Below are positions 1 to 12,400 of a stretch of DNA of 20,917 bases, in pieces. The notes beneath the pieces are model-generated. The model was not told where the DNA came from, did not search any database, and saw only the letters and a list, made by a program, of their open reading frames with translations. Position 1 is the first letter of the stretch; each line of letters begins with the position of its first letter. Where the stretch lies: NCBI GenBank assembly GCA_001584585.1, contig LSYV01000066.1, positions 463,267 to 484,183 on the forward strand, given 5' to 3'. A program made the translations under genes and the position numbers. Origin of the DNA: Gonium pectorale. Taxonomy: Eukaryota; Chlorophyta; Chlorophyceae; Chlamydomonadales; Volvocaceae.

Positions 1-177
1 GTAGACGGGCGGCAGAGCAGGGCAGGCACGCGACCGCCCTCTTCCTCCTGGCGAGGAGGCAGCAAGTCAACCGCCACCCGTCGCCCGCGCCCTTGCGCCG
101 GCCTCTTGGAGGCGCTGCAGCGTCCCGAACATGACGCACATGAGATCGCAGACCCATCACGCGCTATGCGCGGCGCA

Positions 178-470
178 TCAAGGAGCTCCTTGGCCACCAC
201 CGCCGCGGCATGCGCTACCCGCCCCACTTGCTGCTGCCGCGCCGTGCTCACCCTTTCGTCGGCTCATCATGGCCGTGGCCACCAGCCCCTCCACGTCCAT
301 CTCGGGCGGCAGCTGGCTGAGCAGCTCCGCCACCTGGCGCGCCTCGATGGTGGCGCGACGGATGAAGGGCCGGAACATGGCCAGCAGGAAGAACACCGCC
401 AGCAGCAGAGACAGCACAAACAGGATGATGTGCGCCATGCGGACCTTGCCAAAGTTGGCGTTGGCCGCGG
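178..470 (-). other. Last membrane helix and C-terminus of the TmcB-like protein (exon 37, 3' end uncertain)
   Basis: The exon encodes a final membrane helix (MAHIILFVLSLLLAVFFLLA, residues about 2025-2046), then FRPFIRRATIEARQVAELLS and LPPEMDVEGLV, which is the typical family ending. After that, reading through to a TGA at 178-180 adds a Gly/Ala/Arg-rich tail of low credibility. A good donor (GTGAGC) starts at 251, and an acceptor before 114 would continue in frame towards the left edge. No TGTAA polyadenylation signal on the minus strand is visible in 1-178, so the transcript probably extends beyond the window. Confidence 0.6.
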
Positions 471-3400
471 CTGCGGGGCGAGACGCAATGGGGGGGGCGA
501 GACGTAAAACAATGGAATGCCGTGACGCCGGCAGAAGATCCGTCCCCAGACGGCACCAGACGCCATCACCGCCGCTGCAGGCACCCCACCTGGGCACCGC
601 GCGGCCGTCCCCCCCTCCCCCCACACACACGGTAACTCACATGTGTAGATTGAGTTGGCGGCCCAGGAGCCCTGCATGAGGTTGTGGTACGCCACCCGCC
701 ATATGTAGTCGAAGCGGCTGCTGTTGAAGGTGATGTCGGAGGCGGCGTCGTTGCCCAGCAGCAGCGACTCCTCAATCAGCCTCCGGATCATGGGGTCCAG
801 CGCGTTGGAGGAGACCTGCAGTGCGCGGCGACCCGGGGCACGAGGGGCAAGGTCCGCGGTGGCGGTGGGTGGGTGCCGGGGTGCGGGACGCCCGGACGCG
901 GCGGGCGCCAAGCCCCAGGCTGCGATACCGGGGACAGCGCAGCGGCGGGTCATGCCGTCCCTTGGCAGGCGGGGCTGGGCGGGCCCGGCGGGGCAGACCG
1001 CCCCGCTCCTCCGCGCGCGCGCACTGCCTCCCCGGCCGCACCGTCCCTGGCGGTGTCCCCCGCAGGAGCACGCACCTCGTGGTACATGTGGCCCTCCGGG
1101 AAGCACCAGCGCTCGGCGTCCTTCACCACGTAGCAGCGGTCCTTGCTGCGGAAGAACATTTCCGCTGGCGCCGCGCCGCTGAACAGCGTGCCCTGGGTGT
1201 GGGAGAACGCCATCTCTGCAGCAGGTTGCGGGGGAAGCAGGGGGGGGGGTGAAGGGCAAAGGAATGCACAACGACGAGCTGGGCGCCAGCAGGGTTTGTC
1301 CCGTCCCCTCCCGAGCAGGCCGGGAGGGGGTGTCCAACGGGCTACATGAGGGTGTGTATGCGCGCCCGGCAGCATCCTCCTCTCCGACGGGTAGAGGCGA
1401 GGGGGCGGCAGTGCAATGGCAGCGGCGACAGGGCAGTGCTCGTAGCAGGTCCAGCAAGGTGCTGGGGTCCGTGGAGGGGAGGCAGGAGAGGCGGCCGAGA
1501 GGGGGCGCATGGATGTGCACCCAGACAGCAGCACCGCTGCGGAGCCCGCACCTGGCAGGTTGTCGCTGCCGTACAGCAGCGCGTCGTAGAACATCTCCAG
1601 GTCAGCCTGCCGGATGAGCAGCTCGTTCTGCCACTCGGCGCGGGCCGCTTCGTCCGTCTGGCTGATCACCTCCTGCGCCGCGAACACGCAGCGGTTGATC
1701 TTGGTCTTGACGCGGTTGGCCACGTCCAGGTTGACCAGCGGCTCCGCGACCTGCAGGCGCAAAGGCGGGAGCGCAGCGGGGGGGTGAGGGAGGGGGGCGG
1801 GCACGGGTGAGGGAGGCACAATGGGCAGAGCGTGAGGATGGGACCGCGACGGCGCTGCGTCCTGCAACGCGTGTTGAGGCAAGCGAACGCGAAGAGTCGT
1901 AGCGATGGCGCAACAGTCGTATCGATGCGTATCGAGGAGGGTCGGCGAGCACCCCAGAAGGAGGCGCGGCATGCCGTGCCTTATGAAACAGCCCCGGCCT
2001 GCCTGGCCGTGAGGGCGCTGAGGCGGGTGGCAGCGGCCACGGTCCACGACCGCGCATGCGCTGTCAGGTACCGTAGTGTGGCCGGCTGTGTTCAACAGTG
2101 CACACGACGTATTCAACGAGTGCGGCCCCCGCGTGCGTCATGCGGCACGCGGGCCGGTGAACGCCCGCGACGAGCGGGGGTCGCGCTCAGAACCGCACCT
2201 GCTTGAGCGTCAGGTACGAGTAGGTGTAGATCGCGATCACGACCGCGCCCCACAGCAGGAAGGGCACGGTGAGCAGCATGGTGTCGCGGTTGTCGCGAAT
2301 GAGCTTGCGCTTGCCCGTGTCCACCAGCCCCGTGTTGCTGCCCAAGCCCAGCAGGTTGGCGGGCGACAGCGCGCGCAGCGTGCGGCGCCACAGCGGCTGC
2401 GGCGCCTCGGCCGCCTCGCCCATCTCCACGATGACTGCCTTGGTCTTGATACCCGGCACGATGATGGGCTGCGCGCGGAAGCGGCGCGACGCGGGCACGC
2501 GGGGACGCGGGCACGCGGGGACACAGGCACGTCAGTGGAGCACCCGGGGGGGGGGCGGCACGCAGTAAAAGCAACTCACCACTTCGGACTGCGGTGCAAC
2601 ATGCGCGATGCGCGCTTCTGGGAGACTATCGGCATGAGCCGCGAAGGCGCGCCCAAACAGGGCAGGCACGCGCCGCGTAGAGCCGCAAGCCGCCTTCCGG
2701 CACCCGTGCGGCCCACCCAGGGTGCCACCCGCGGACCAACGTTACCAGCCGAGCCACCCAAGAACCCTCCTCACCTTGCCGTCGTCGTCGCCGCCCTTCT
2801 TCTCGCCGTTATCCCCCTTGTCATCCTTGTTGCCCCCTCCGTCCTGAGTTCGGCGCTCCTTGTTTGCGTTTCCTTCGTCGCCGGCGTCGCTGTCACTGTC
2901 ATTGTCGTCCTCTCCGTCGACCTGGGATTGGCGCGTAAGCAAGCAAGGCAAGCTTGCAAGCCAACCAGCCAAACTAGCGCCGCGTGCCGGCAGCGCTGCA
3001 GTCATCGGCCCATTGCACGACGTCCAACCACGCCTTTCTGCCGGTGCTGTGGGCCCCGACCATCCCCCGCACCACCGCCATCACCATCGCCACCAGCGCC
3101 CCCCATACCTGGACGTGCTTGCTGGCCAGCGCGCGCAGGAAGCCGGTGGGGATGACGAGGAAGACCGAGTAGAGGCCGTAGCGCTGCCGCGCAACCTGCT
3201 TGAGCAGGACCCACATGTACAGCGCCGCAGCCCCGCACACGGCGCAGCCCTCCGCCACCAGCAGGCCGATACCCAGCATATTGACGCGGCCGACGCTGTC
3301 CCAGGTGCGCAGCACCATGCCGTTCAGGCTGTAGCGGTAGCCGGCCGTGATGGAGCCGTGGCCTGCGGGACCGTGAAGGGGGAGGGGAGTGAGGGAGGGG

Positions 3401-6400
3401 TGGGGGGTTCAGGGGTGTGCCTCGGTGCGCGGTGTGTGCGGTGGGGTGCGGCGGGGTCCCACTGGTCGGTAGGAAGGCATGGGCTGCCTGCGGCGTGGGG
3501 CGCGGCGTAGGGTGCGCACTTGCAAGCGCCTGGAGTCGGTCGACGCGTAGGCGTCGTGTAGGCAGGGGCGCCATTCGGCGAGCTATCTGGCACGACAGAT
3601 CCAGACAACCAACAAACGTGCGTAGCAAAGTCGAGTAGGGCGCGGCTGCCAAAGCCCCTCCGCACGTGCTGCATGTGTGTGTGTGTGTGTGTGTGTGTGC
3701 TCCCACCGTTAATGTTGATGTACTGCCAGTCGCGGTTCAGGAGGAAGTTGTTGTTCGTGGCGTTGGCGATGCGGATGTGGTTGGACACGATCTCACGGCC
3801 GGCGGCGATCAGCGCGTTGCCCATCAGCCACAGGCTGTCGAGCGACGACTGCGGGCGGCAGGCGAGGGGTGCGGGGGGCGCAGGGCGAGGATTGCACTAG
3901 AACCTGGACCCGCAGCCAGCAACTGTGAGCGAAGCGCCGAAGGTCACGCAAGCAAGCGCTGGGCAGCGCGCCACGATGCCGAGGTCGCGGGGCCCGTTGG
4001 AAGGGGAGAGGGCGAAGGACAGAGAGAATGGAGGGGGTTCAAGTGGGCACTATTGGGGTTCGGGCGCATGGGTTTCACGGCGTCTCGCCGGGAGGGTCAC
4101 AGGATCGCGCGCACGATGACAGCTCCCGACGCGCAAAGCGCGCAGCCCCTTACACGGTACTTACGATGGTGTAGGGGTTCCGCGTATCGATGTAAAAGGT
4201 CTCGTTGAGCGTGCGACCTTCCCAGATGGCGCCCAGCTCGTACGAGTCGCCCAGGTGGCGCAGCGCGCCGAAGCCTAGGTACAGGCCCTGCACACGTCCG
4301 GAAGCGCGAGGCGAGGCTGAGTCAGCTTCACCAAGGCACACTCAGGTCCTCCTTTATTGCTGGACCTCCGCTCCAGGCACCCAGAGGCCGGCTCTGGAAG
4401 AGATGCTGTGGGGCGGCGGGCTCTCTCGTGACCATATCCGCGCGGGTGATCACGCGTGTTGAAATGGAACGACTCATACCACGAGCGTAAGCACGAAAGT
4501 GATGGTGTTGTTGTAGGACCCAGCTGTGTGTGTATGCGTTGCGTTGCCCCCGGCAGTCCGCGGCGGCATGAAGCGCCCACCTGGTGGTTCACTTCCATCA
4601 AGTCGATCGCATCCGTCATGTCTTCGAGGATCCCGTTCAGGTCGTTCCAGGTGTACCATTCGGGGTTGGTGTGGTTCTTGTAGATGTTGTCCACGCTCCG
4701 CGCGAGGATGGCAAGGTCTAGCCCCAGCGTAGATGCGTCCTGCGCGTGCCGGCCGCCCGAGAGGTCACACGGGTCAGGACGAGTGTGTGTGTGTGTGTGG
4801 TGGGGGGGGGGTGATGGCGGGACAAAGCAAACAAAGTGCGGAGATAGATAGCACACCAACGCTCCCCTGCAAAGCATGCTCCGTCGTGCCGGCGATCTGG
4901 CCTCTGAGGTCAGCCCCCCCCCCACACACACACAGGGTCCGGCATAATGCCCCCCAGGCGCGCCGTCCACCGTCGTGCCCGCAGGGGCTGACCGCCCTGC
5001 CCGACGCAGCGCACCTGGCACGAGTCCACCTCCGTCACGTACTTCTTCTGGTTCTGCAGGAAGATGAGGAACAGCGCGAAGCAGATGACGTGTACCAGCA
5101 GCAGCAGCACAATGACGATGTAGGTGTGGCGGTGGTAGCGCGTGAGGTCCGCCTTGGCCTTGGCCGACGACAGCAGCTTCATCAGCTTCTTGAAGCGCCG
5201 CCCGCGCTTGAAGTCCGTCTGGTAGCCGCCCGCCTCGCTGCCGGACACCACCGACGCGCCGTCCACCTGGCTGCCAGACACTCCCGACGCCTGGCAGAAT
5301 GGGTCAATAAGGGGGCAATCCTCGTGAGCTCCTGTAAGTTTCGCCCTTCATGTCTGAACCGCATGCATGCTAGCCGAGCTGCGCGGCCCGAGGAAGGCCA
5401 CAGACTTGCATGCCAAGCAGTACGCACACCATAACGCATGAGTCCCAACTGGCAGACCACGCCGAAACGTGTGTACAGCACACGAACTCCGCCCTCTGGC
5501 CCTGCCAGGTCGCCCTGACGCCCCTGGAGCCCTATCACAAGCGCGGGAGCCCGCTGCACCGCACCTGGTCGTCGTCAACCGCGTTGCTCCAGCCGCCGTT
5601 GGCCCCGCCGGCGGCGCCCCAGACGCCTGCCGACGGGTCCGCCAGCGCGTCGGCCTTGACCTTGTCGTCGTCGCCGTCGTCTCCGCCGTTGGCGCTCCCG
5701 CTCCCGGCGCTGTCCGAGAGCGAGCCGTCGTCCGATTTGCGCCCCTCGTCGCTGTTGTTGCCTCGGCCGTCGCCGTCGCGCCCCTCCTTGTCGCCAGAGG
5801 GTGAGTGGGGCAGCGCCGCCTCCTTGCGGCCCTGCCCCGCGCCCTTCACGCTCTTGTCGTCGCCGCCGCCGCCGTCCTTCTCCTCGCCCGCCAGGCCCGC
5901 CCACTTGACGCCTCCCTTGGCGTTGATGGATGTGTTGGGCGCGCCGGCGCCGGAGCCGCGCTTGCCGCCGCGGCTGGTCTTAGGGTCCTGCGTTGCAAAG
6001 CCGTACGAGTTACGGAAAGCACGTTGGGAGAGGGGCAGACGCAGACGAACTCGCACGATCTTGGCACGCTCGACGTGTGGTTGGAGAGCGCCAGGGGGGG
6101 GCACCGGGTGGGCTGTGTGCAAAGACCCCGGGGCGAGACGCGATGGCGGCGCACCTGGTTCACTGCGGCGGTGGGTTCGGCGCCCAGGCCGCGCACAAGG
6201 CTGCGGGCCTGGCCGGCCTCGCCGGCAAGTGTCCGTAGGAAGACGTCCGTGTTGCCGCTCCACAGGGCGCCAAAGTTCATTTTGATGTTGACGCGCTTGT
6301 TCTCGTGCGCCACCGCCTGCGCGGCGACCGCGGACACACGGGGCTGTGCGTAAGAGCCAGCGGTCCTCGGCAAAGCACCGTAAGCGCAACCCGCAGCAAC

Positions 6401-9400
6401 TGGTGGTGTGCAGGCGAGACGCATTACCTCCAAGCCTGCCTAACCGCACACCGGAAGCGCAAAGTCCGGCCCCTCGCATCTCAGTCACCGGCTCCACAGC
6501 GCGCTACAGATTCAAGTCCCGTTCCACCCTCCAAACTCGCGCCGCCTCGAAACCCTAGATGCCGGCCGCAGCGCCAGCAGCCGGCCTCCCAGCCACCCAC
6601 CGTCATGCGCAGCTGCAGCGGCTGCCCGTCTTCGTGGAAGCCGTTGATCATGCGCGTGGGGCCGATCTTGCGGCCCGTGGTGCCCGTCTTCATGGCGCCC
6701 TTGACCTTGTGGTCGGACAGCAGCCACTCCGAGTGCACATTGTGCGGCACGTCCATGAACTGCGACAGCTTGCGCTTCAGCATCACCTGGTTTGCCACGC
6801 CGAAGCACAGGCCTGCGACAGCACGTCCAGAGCACGCAGGTGCGCAGTGCAGCGCGTCAGGTATTGAGCGCCGGCAGGGACGAAGGGGACCAAGGTGCCT
6901 AGAAAGACGGGATGCGCATATTAGAGGGGGATACGCGCCACGGCAGCAGCGCCAGGGCGCAGCAGGGGCAATACCAAAAACGCGCACGCAGTACAAGTTG
7001 GCTGAGGGAAGTGTGCCAAAGCCGTACCCGTGGGGTGCAGCACGCAGCAGTTGGGCTTGAGCACCACCATGTTGTGGTCCACCAGCACCACGCCGGTCAC
7101 CATGTCCGCCTTGAAGAGCGAAATGGTCAGCGTCTGAGGGGTGTCGGGCAAAATGGGTCAGGCCTCCGCACTGGGCTTCCGCAGTCGTTATAGCGTGCCT
7201 TGGGGATAGCCATCACTACGATGGGGCATGGCCGCACGTGACAGCGGTGGCATCCGTGCGGTTCGAGACAACAGGAGTACAGGACACTGTTAGAATTGCG
7301 CCGCCGTCACGACGTTGACAACGGCGCTGAAATCAACATACCCTGTGCACCAGCTTGATTACTCTCGCTCAGAGGGTTGCAAATGCATGGATACGAGATG
7401 TTGAGACGCTCTCACCGGCAGCTCGCCCTCGTTGGCGGGCGGCTTGATGTCGATGCCCATGAGCGCCGGCCGCGTGTTCTTGGCCAGGATGGCCTGCGCC
7501 ACGGCGCTGGCGCTGGCGAGCGCGGCCTCGTCCACCGGTGGGTGCACTCCGACGCGCCACGAGTACCCTGGCTTCTCGGTTTGCTGCGAGTGCGACCACA
7601 GCAAGGGGGACCCAGGTTTGAATAGGTTGAGACGCAAAGGGTCAGATGCGTTTGCTCCTTGCGCAGGGGCAAGCCGCCATCGTTTCGGAGCGCCCCACCA
7701 CATCCGCTTCTTGATCCCGCCCCGTTGCACAGAACCCTCGACGCCCAAGGCTTTTTTGATATGGGTGGGTCGGCGTTCACTACACATGGGGCCTCTCCTC
7801 TTCACTGACCACCGCCTGCATCTTCTTGATGACCTCCTTGATCTCCCCGCGCAGCGGAGACAGCACGTCCACGTACTCGGCGATGCTGTGGCCCACCATG
7901 GAGGCCGGCTTAATGCCAAACACGCCCATGGGCGTCTCGGACACGGACTGGATCTGCGGTAGGCAAGGAGTAGAGCAGGAGGCAGGCGCCAGGCAGGGGC
8001 TAAGGCAAAGGACACCATGGCAATTCCAAGGCGGGGTGACGAGTTCAGCTGCAACCAGCCGCAGATGCACAGCACGCACAGTTGACCTTTGTGTTTGCAT
8101 TACCCGACCGACGGCACCCCCCATGAGCCAAAAGGGCACCACGGCAGCTTACTAAGCCAGTCTCGTCCACGACCAGCGCCAGGCGCCGCTCGTCGAGGCC
8201 GCGCTCCCAGGTGGAGAACTCCACGTTGACCACGTGGGTGATGACGTCGTTCTCCTCGCGGATAGACAGGTGCGGCTTGACGGGATGCGATTGCTTCTTG
8301 CTGTCCAGCAACACCACCGTGGCGGCGTTACTGCGGGACGGGGCGAGGGGGGCGAGGCGGATGGAATTCGCCAGGAGTCCGCTGCTGGCCGGTTTCTCGG
8401 GCAACGCAAGCCCGAACCACCACACCACAGAGTAACCCTGAAGTGGCAGCAGAACCACAGCGGGCGAGCGTCGTCTGACGCTGCTGTTGCGCAGCAACCC
8501 TTACCGGCAGCTCTGCAGGGGAACCTTGGCCGGCGGCTCCTTCATGTACTTGTAGTGCAGCATGGAGTAGGGGTGGCTCATCAGTTGGCTGATGTCCATC
8601 TTGACCGCCTGGGAAGGCAGAACAGCACCACAGCAACGTGATCGAGGGACGGGATCAACTTGCGCAGACCGTGATGAAGTCCCCGCCCGCAAGGCCAGTT
8701 ACCAGCCCATGGAGCGAGGGTCATTCGAACACATTCAATGACCAACGAAGCTCATGATCAGTCACGCGAAGACGTGGCACCTATGGAAGAGGGGACCAAC
8801 TCCCATGCCGCGTTGCGTTGCACTGGGCGCTGAGGCCACACAGAGCATCCTTACGCGCCCACCTGCTTGGGCGTGTAGCCCAGCGCGGTGGCCAGGTCAG
8901 TGTTCATGTACATGATGCGGCCCTTGTGGTCCGTCACCATCATGTTGCTCTGGTCGTTGCGCACGCGCTTCACGTGCACCACGAAGATGCGCTGGCCGTC
9001 CGTCCCGCCCAGCGTCACCTGCGGGCAGGACAGCGGAGGGAAGGATGGTGACTTTGGGGGCGCCAAAGAGGCAGGTAGTCATCAGTCCGTGATCGTGTAC
9101 CGTTACGGCACCTGGCCCACCAATGAGCTCCGCCCCCAAGCCCAGGCAGCTGTCAGCGACTAGAGATGGAGGGAGGGTTGAAGAGGTGCCCACTCGCGGT
9201 GTGCACGTGAGTAGGTACATATCTACGTAGGCGAGCGAACGGGCGGCGGCACGATCAGCGAGGGACGCACCTTGAGCTTGCAAGCCACCGGGTCCGTGTA
9301 CTTGTGGAGCAGGTGCACCTGCTCGCTGCACACGCGGCCCTCCTGGAACTCGGCCTCGGTGGAGGCGTTGGCCAGGTCCAGCAGCTTGATGAGCACATCC

Positions 9401-12400
9401 TGGTGGAGCGCGCGTAGGGCGGCGGCAGAGGAACCGTTCGCAGCCCTTACGACAGGCAGCCGGGTGCTAGCCAGCAGGTGCACTCTCCAGGCGGGGGCAC
9501 CATGCGCACAGCCGCGCTTGCAGCCTGGGCCCCTCGAAAAGTACTGGCAGGAGGGCACTCTCGGTCACTGGCGACATGTGAAAAGGGGGGAGCGGGAAGG
9601 GCGCGCGCCCGCACCTGCTCAGTCGCCAGCGTGTTCACCGGGCGGCCCACCAGCTCGTTGGCGCCGCGGCCGAACCAGTCGCTGAATCGCTGGTCCACGC
9701 AGAGGATGGTGCCCTGGGTCATAATCCACGCGTGCACCGTGCTGGGGTCGTCCTCCATGGGCTTCAGCACGCCCATGAACAGGCTGCGGGCATGAACACG
9801 AGTTGGGGGCACAGTGAGTGCTTACATTAGGATCGATTCACGCTACAAAAATGCAAGATCCATGATGCTACGACGCTGAAGGGGTTGTGGGAAAAGCGCT
9901 GTTTGCAGCGGCAGGCGACTTCCGTCACCCGCAGGTGCGGCATCTCATCGGCTGCTGCTGCGGCGAGCGTGGAAGTCCACAGGCGCCTGGCGCCGTCGCG
10001 CAGCGCACCTGTCCGCGCCGGTGCCCGACACCTTGGTGACCGCGATCTTGACGGGGAACACGAAGCGGTCCTTGTGGATAGCCACCACCTCGCGGACCGT
10101 GTCCATGATCTTGGCCTTGCCTGCAGGTTTCACAAACGCGCAGAGCGCCTGCTCAGTCCACCGCTTTTCAGGAATCCACCTGTATCTGCAGAACCCCAGC
10201 AAGCACCCCGCGCGCTGTGCGCTCTGTACCCACACACCGGTGGTCGTGTAGTTGCGCAGGTAGCCGTTGTGGCGCTGGCTGAAGGGCTGAGGCATGAGGA
10301 TGGACACATTCTTTCCCTCCAGCTCGCCCTTCTTGTAGCCAAACAGCTTCATGAGCGGCTTGTTGGCCATCTGGATGATGCCCACCGCGTTGATCACGGC
10401 CACGGCGTTGTTCTTCTCGTCCACCTGCAGCGGCGGCAGGAAGTTTGATCCAGGCATGTCGCACTTGGGGCATTTGCTCACGACCGAAGGCGTCCCGGGG
10501 AGCGAGCGCGTAAGGACCAGTGTTTAGGCGGTTGCGAGTGACAGGTACTGCAGCGGCTCTTGGCGGGACTATGGTCATTTTGGTGGAGTCGGGTGGTAGT
10601 GCTGTCGGCGCGCTTCCCATTCCGCACAAATGTTGCCCGCTGCCCGTCGCGACGCCGCACCGCCGGTGCGCACCTGGGCCAGCATCGACGACGAGTCGCC
10701 CTCGCCGACAGCGTCGCTGAGCATGGCGTCGTTGGCTGCGTTCTCCTGCTGCTCCTCCACCTTGTCCGCCTCACTGCACGGTGTTGGGAGGAACGTGGTT
10801 TCTTGGCTCTTCCCATTCCCACTGGCGGTTTGCCCTTTTGCCAGATGTACGGTACAGCGAGCTCGGGACCCACGGCACCGACCCACTTCCTTCATAACCA
10901 GGTGGACCGCATCATGCATCAGCGGGTGCACAATGCCCGAAGGCGCATGCGCCAAACAGCAACATGAGACACACCTGTAGTACTTCGCGGCGGTCCACGG
11001 GTCGTTTTTGACCTCCTCCAGAAAGCGGCCGTAGCTTCGGAGCAGCTTGACACTGCTGGGATACCTGCAGAACACCATGACCAGCAACCCAGATCAGCAT
11101 AACGGCAGTGTCTGCAAGAGCCACGCGAGGGTACAGTCTGCGTGGACAAGCTTGTTAGGCAAACCCACGCCCTGCCGTCGAGCCCGCGATAGCTGCTCCT
11201 CGCGGCCTCTCCCGCGGTCTTAAAACGCGCGACCCGGCCCCACCTGTCCAGCACCATCTTGTAGGTGCGGTCCGCCTTGGTCTTGGAGACCTCGATCTGG
11301 CGGAACGCGCGCGCCAGCGCGGTGAAGGACACGTCGTGGTGGAGCAGCTGCTTCCAGAAGTGGCGCGTCGCGTACAGGGCGCTCTTGTGCGCGCGGAGTA
11401 GCAACCTGCCGGGAGGGGAGGGGCTTTGCAAGGTCACGCAGCAGGGTCGCATGGCAGCAGGGTCGCTAGTTCTGGCAGTGTTGTGAGCCCACCGCGATGC
11501 ACCAGGTCTGTTCGTTCGCCTCGACAGACAGCCCGCATGCCTCGTGTCATGCCGGCAGCTCCGGACCCTGAACTGGTAACGTAACGATTGGTGGCAAGAG
11601 GCCGAGGGCACTTATGTTCAGGTTGTCAGCCGCCAGTGACTGCCGCCCTCAAGTTCCCTCGTGCCAGTCCTCCCGATACACACATGACGCGTCGCCACTT
11701 GCACCCGTAGCTCTGCCCACCTGTAGTTCCGCTGGAACTCCACGTACGACACCAGGTCCACGGCGCTCTCTCCGCTGCTCTGGCTCTGCGCCTTCTGCTT
11801 GTGCTCCTGCTCGCGCACGAAGATCGCGAAGCGGTCGCTGATCGACGGCTCCAGCTTCTTGGCCTGCTGCAGCTGCGTCACGCCCGACTGGTAGTTGTTC
11901 TGCACCTCGATGAGGAAGTTGGAGTAGGTGATGGTCAGGAACACGTCGTCGTGGAAGTGCGCCTGGCCGACCTGTGGGGCCGCAGGGGAGAACGACAGCA
12001 CATGGCGCTTGGTGGAAAGGGGGCGCCATGAAGGAGCGCCAGCGGACAAACCATCGGGTAAGCATCGTGTCGTACGCAAGGGCACCTAGCGGACGGCGCT
12101 TCCTAGCGGTCATAAGGGCCAGTCTGAAGGCGCCCACCGATTTGCACCACCCTGTAGAGGCCGCCCCGTGCGGCACACATGCTGGCATGGGGGCAAAGCC
12201 GTGATGGACAATGTGGACTGGGTTGTGACAGACATGATAGCATTCCTACAGAAGTTGCCCAATGCAAACCGCACCTTGAGGATCGTCTCCGCCAGCTTGA
12301 TGGCGTCGGGGTCCAGCACGTCATCCTCCGTCCACTTGCGGCACACGCGCGACACGATCTCCACCTCCATGGGGTCCGGGAAGCGGTAGATGTCCTTCAG

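Noticed and set aside
950..2116. Long minus-strand frame of 388 codons
   Set aside because: It is exons 34 and 35 of the large gene joined through open introns. The intronic parts are Pro/Arg/Ser-rich low-complexity, and clear GT-AG sites bound the real exons.
2076..3155. Long plus-strand frame of 359 codons
   Set aside because: It runs antisense to exons 31-33 and their introns. Its composition is that of reverse-complement GC-rich coding DNA and it has no recognisable motifs.
5410..6285. Plus-strand Ser/Pro-rich frame of 291 codons
   Set aside because: It is the antisense shadow of the low-complexity exon 26, not an independent gene.
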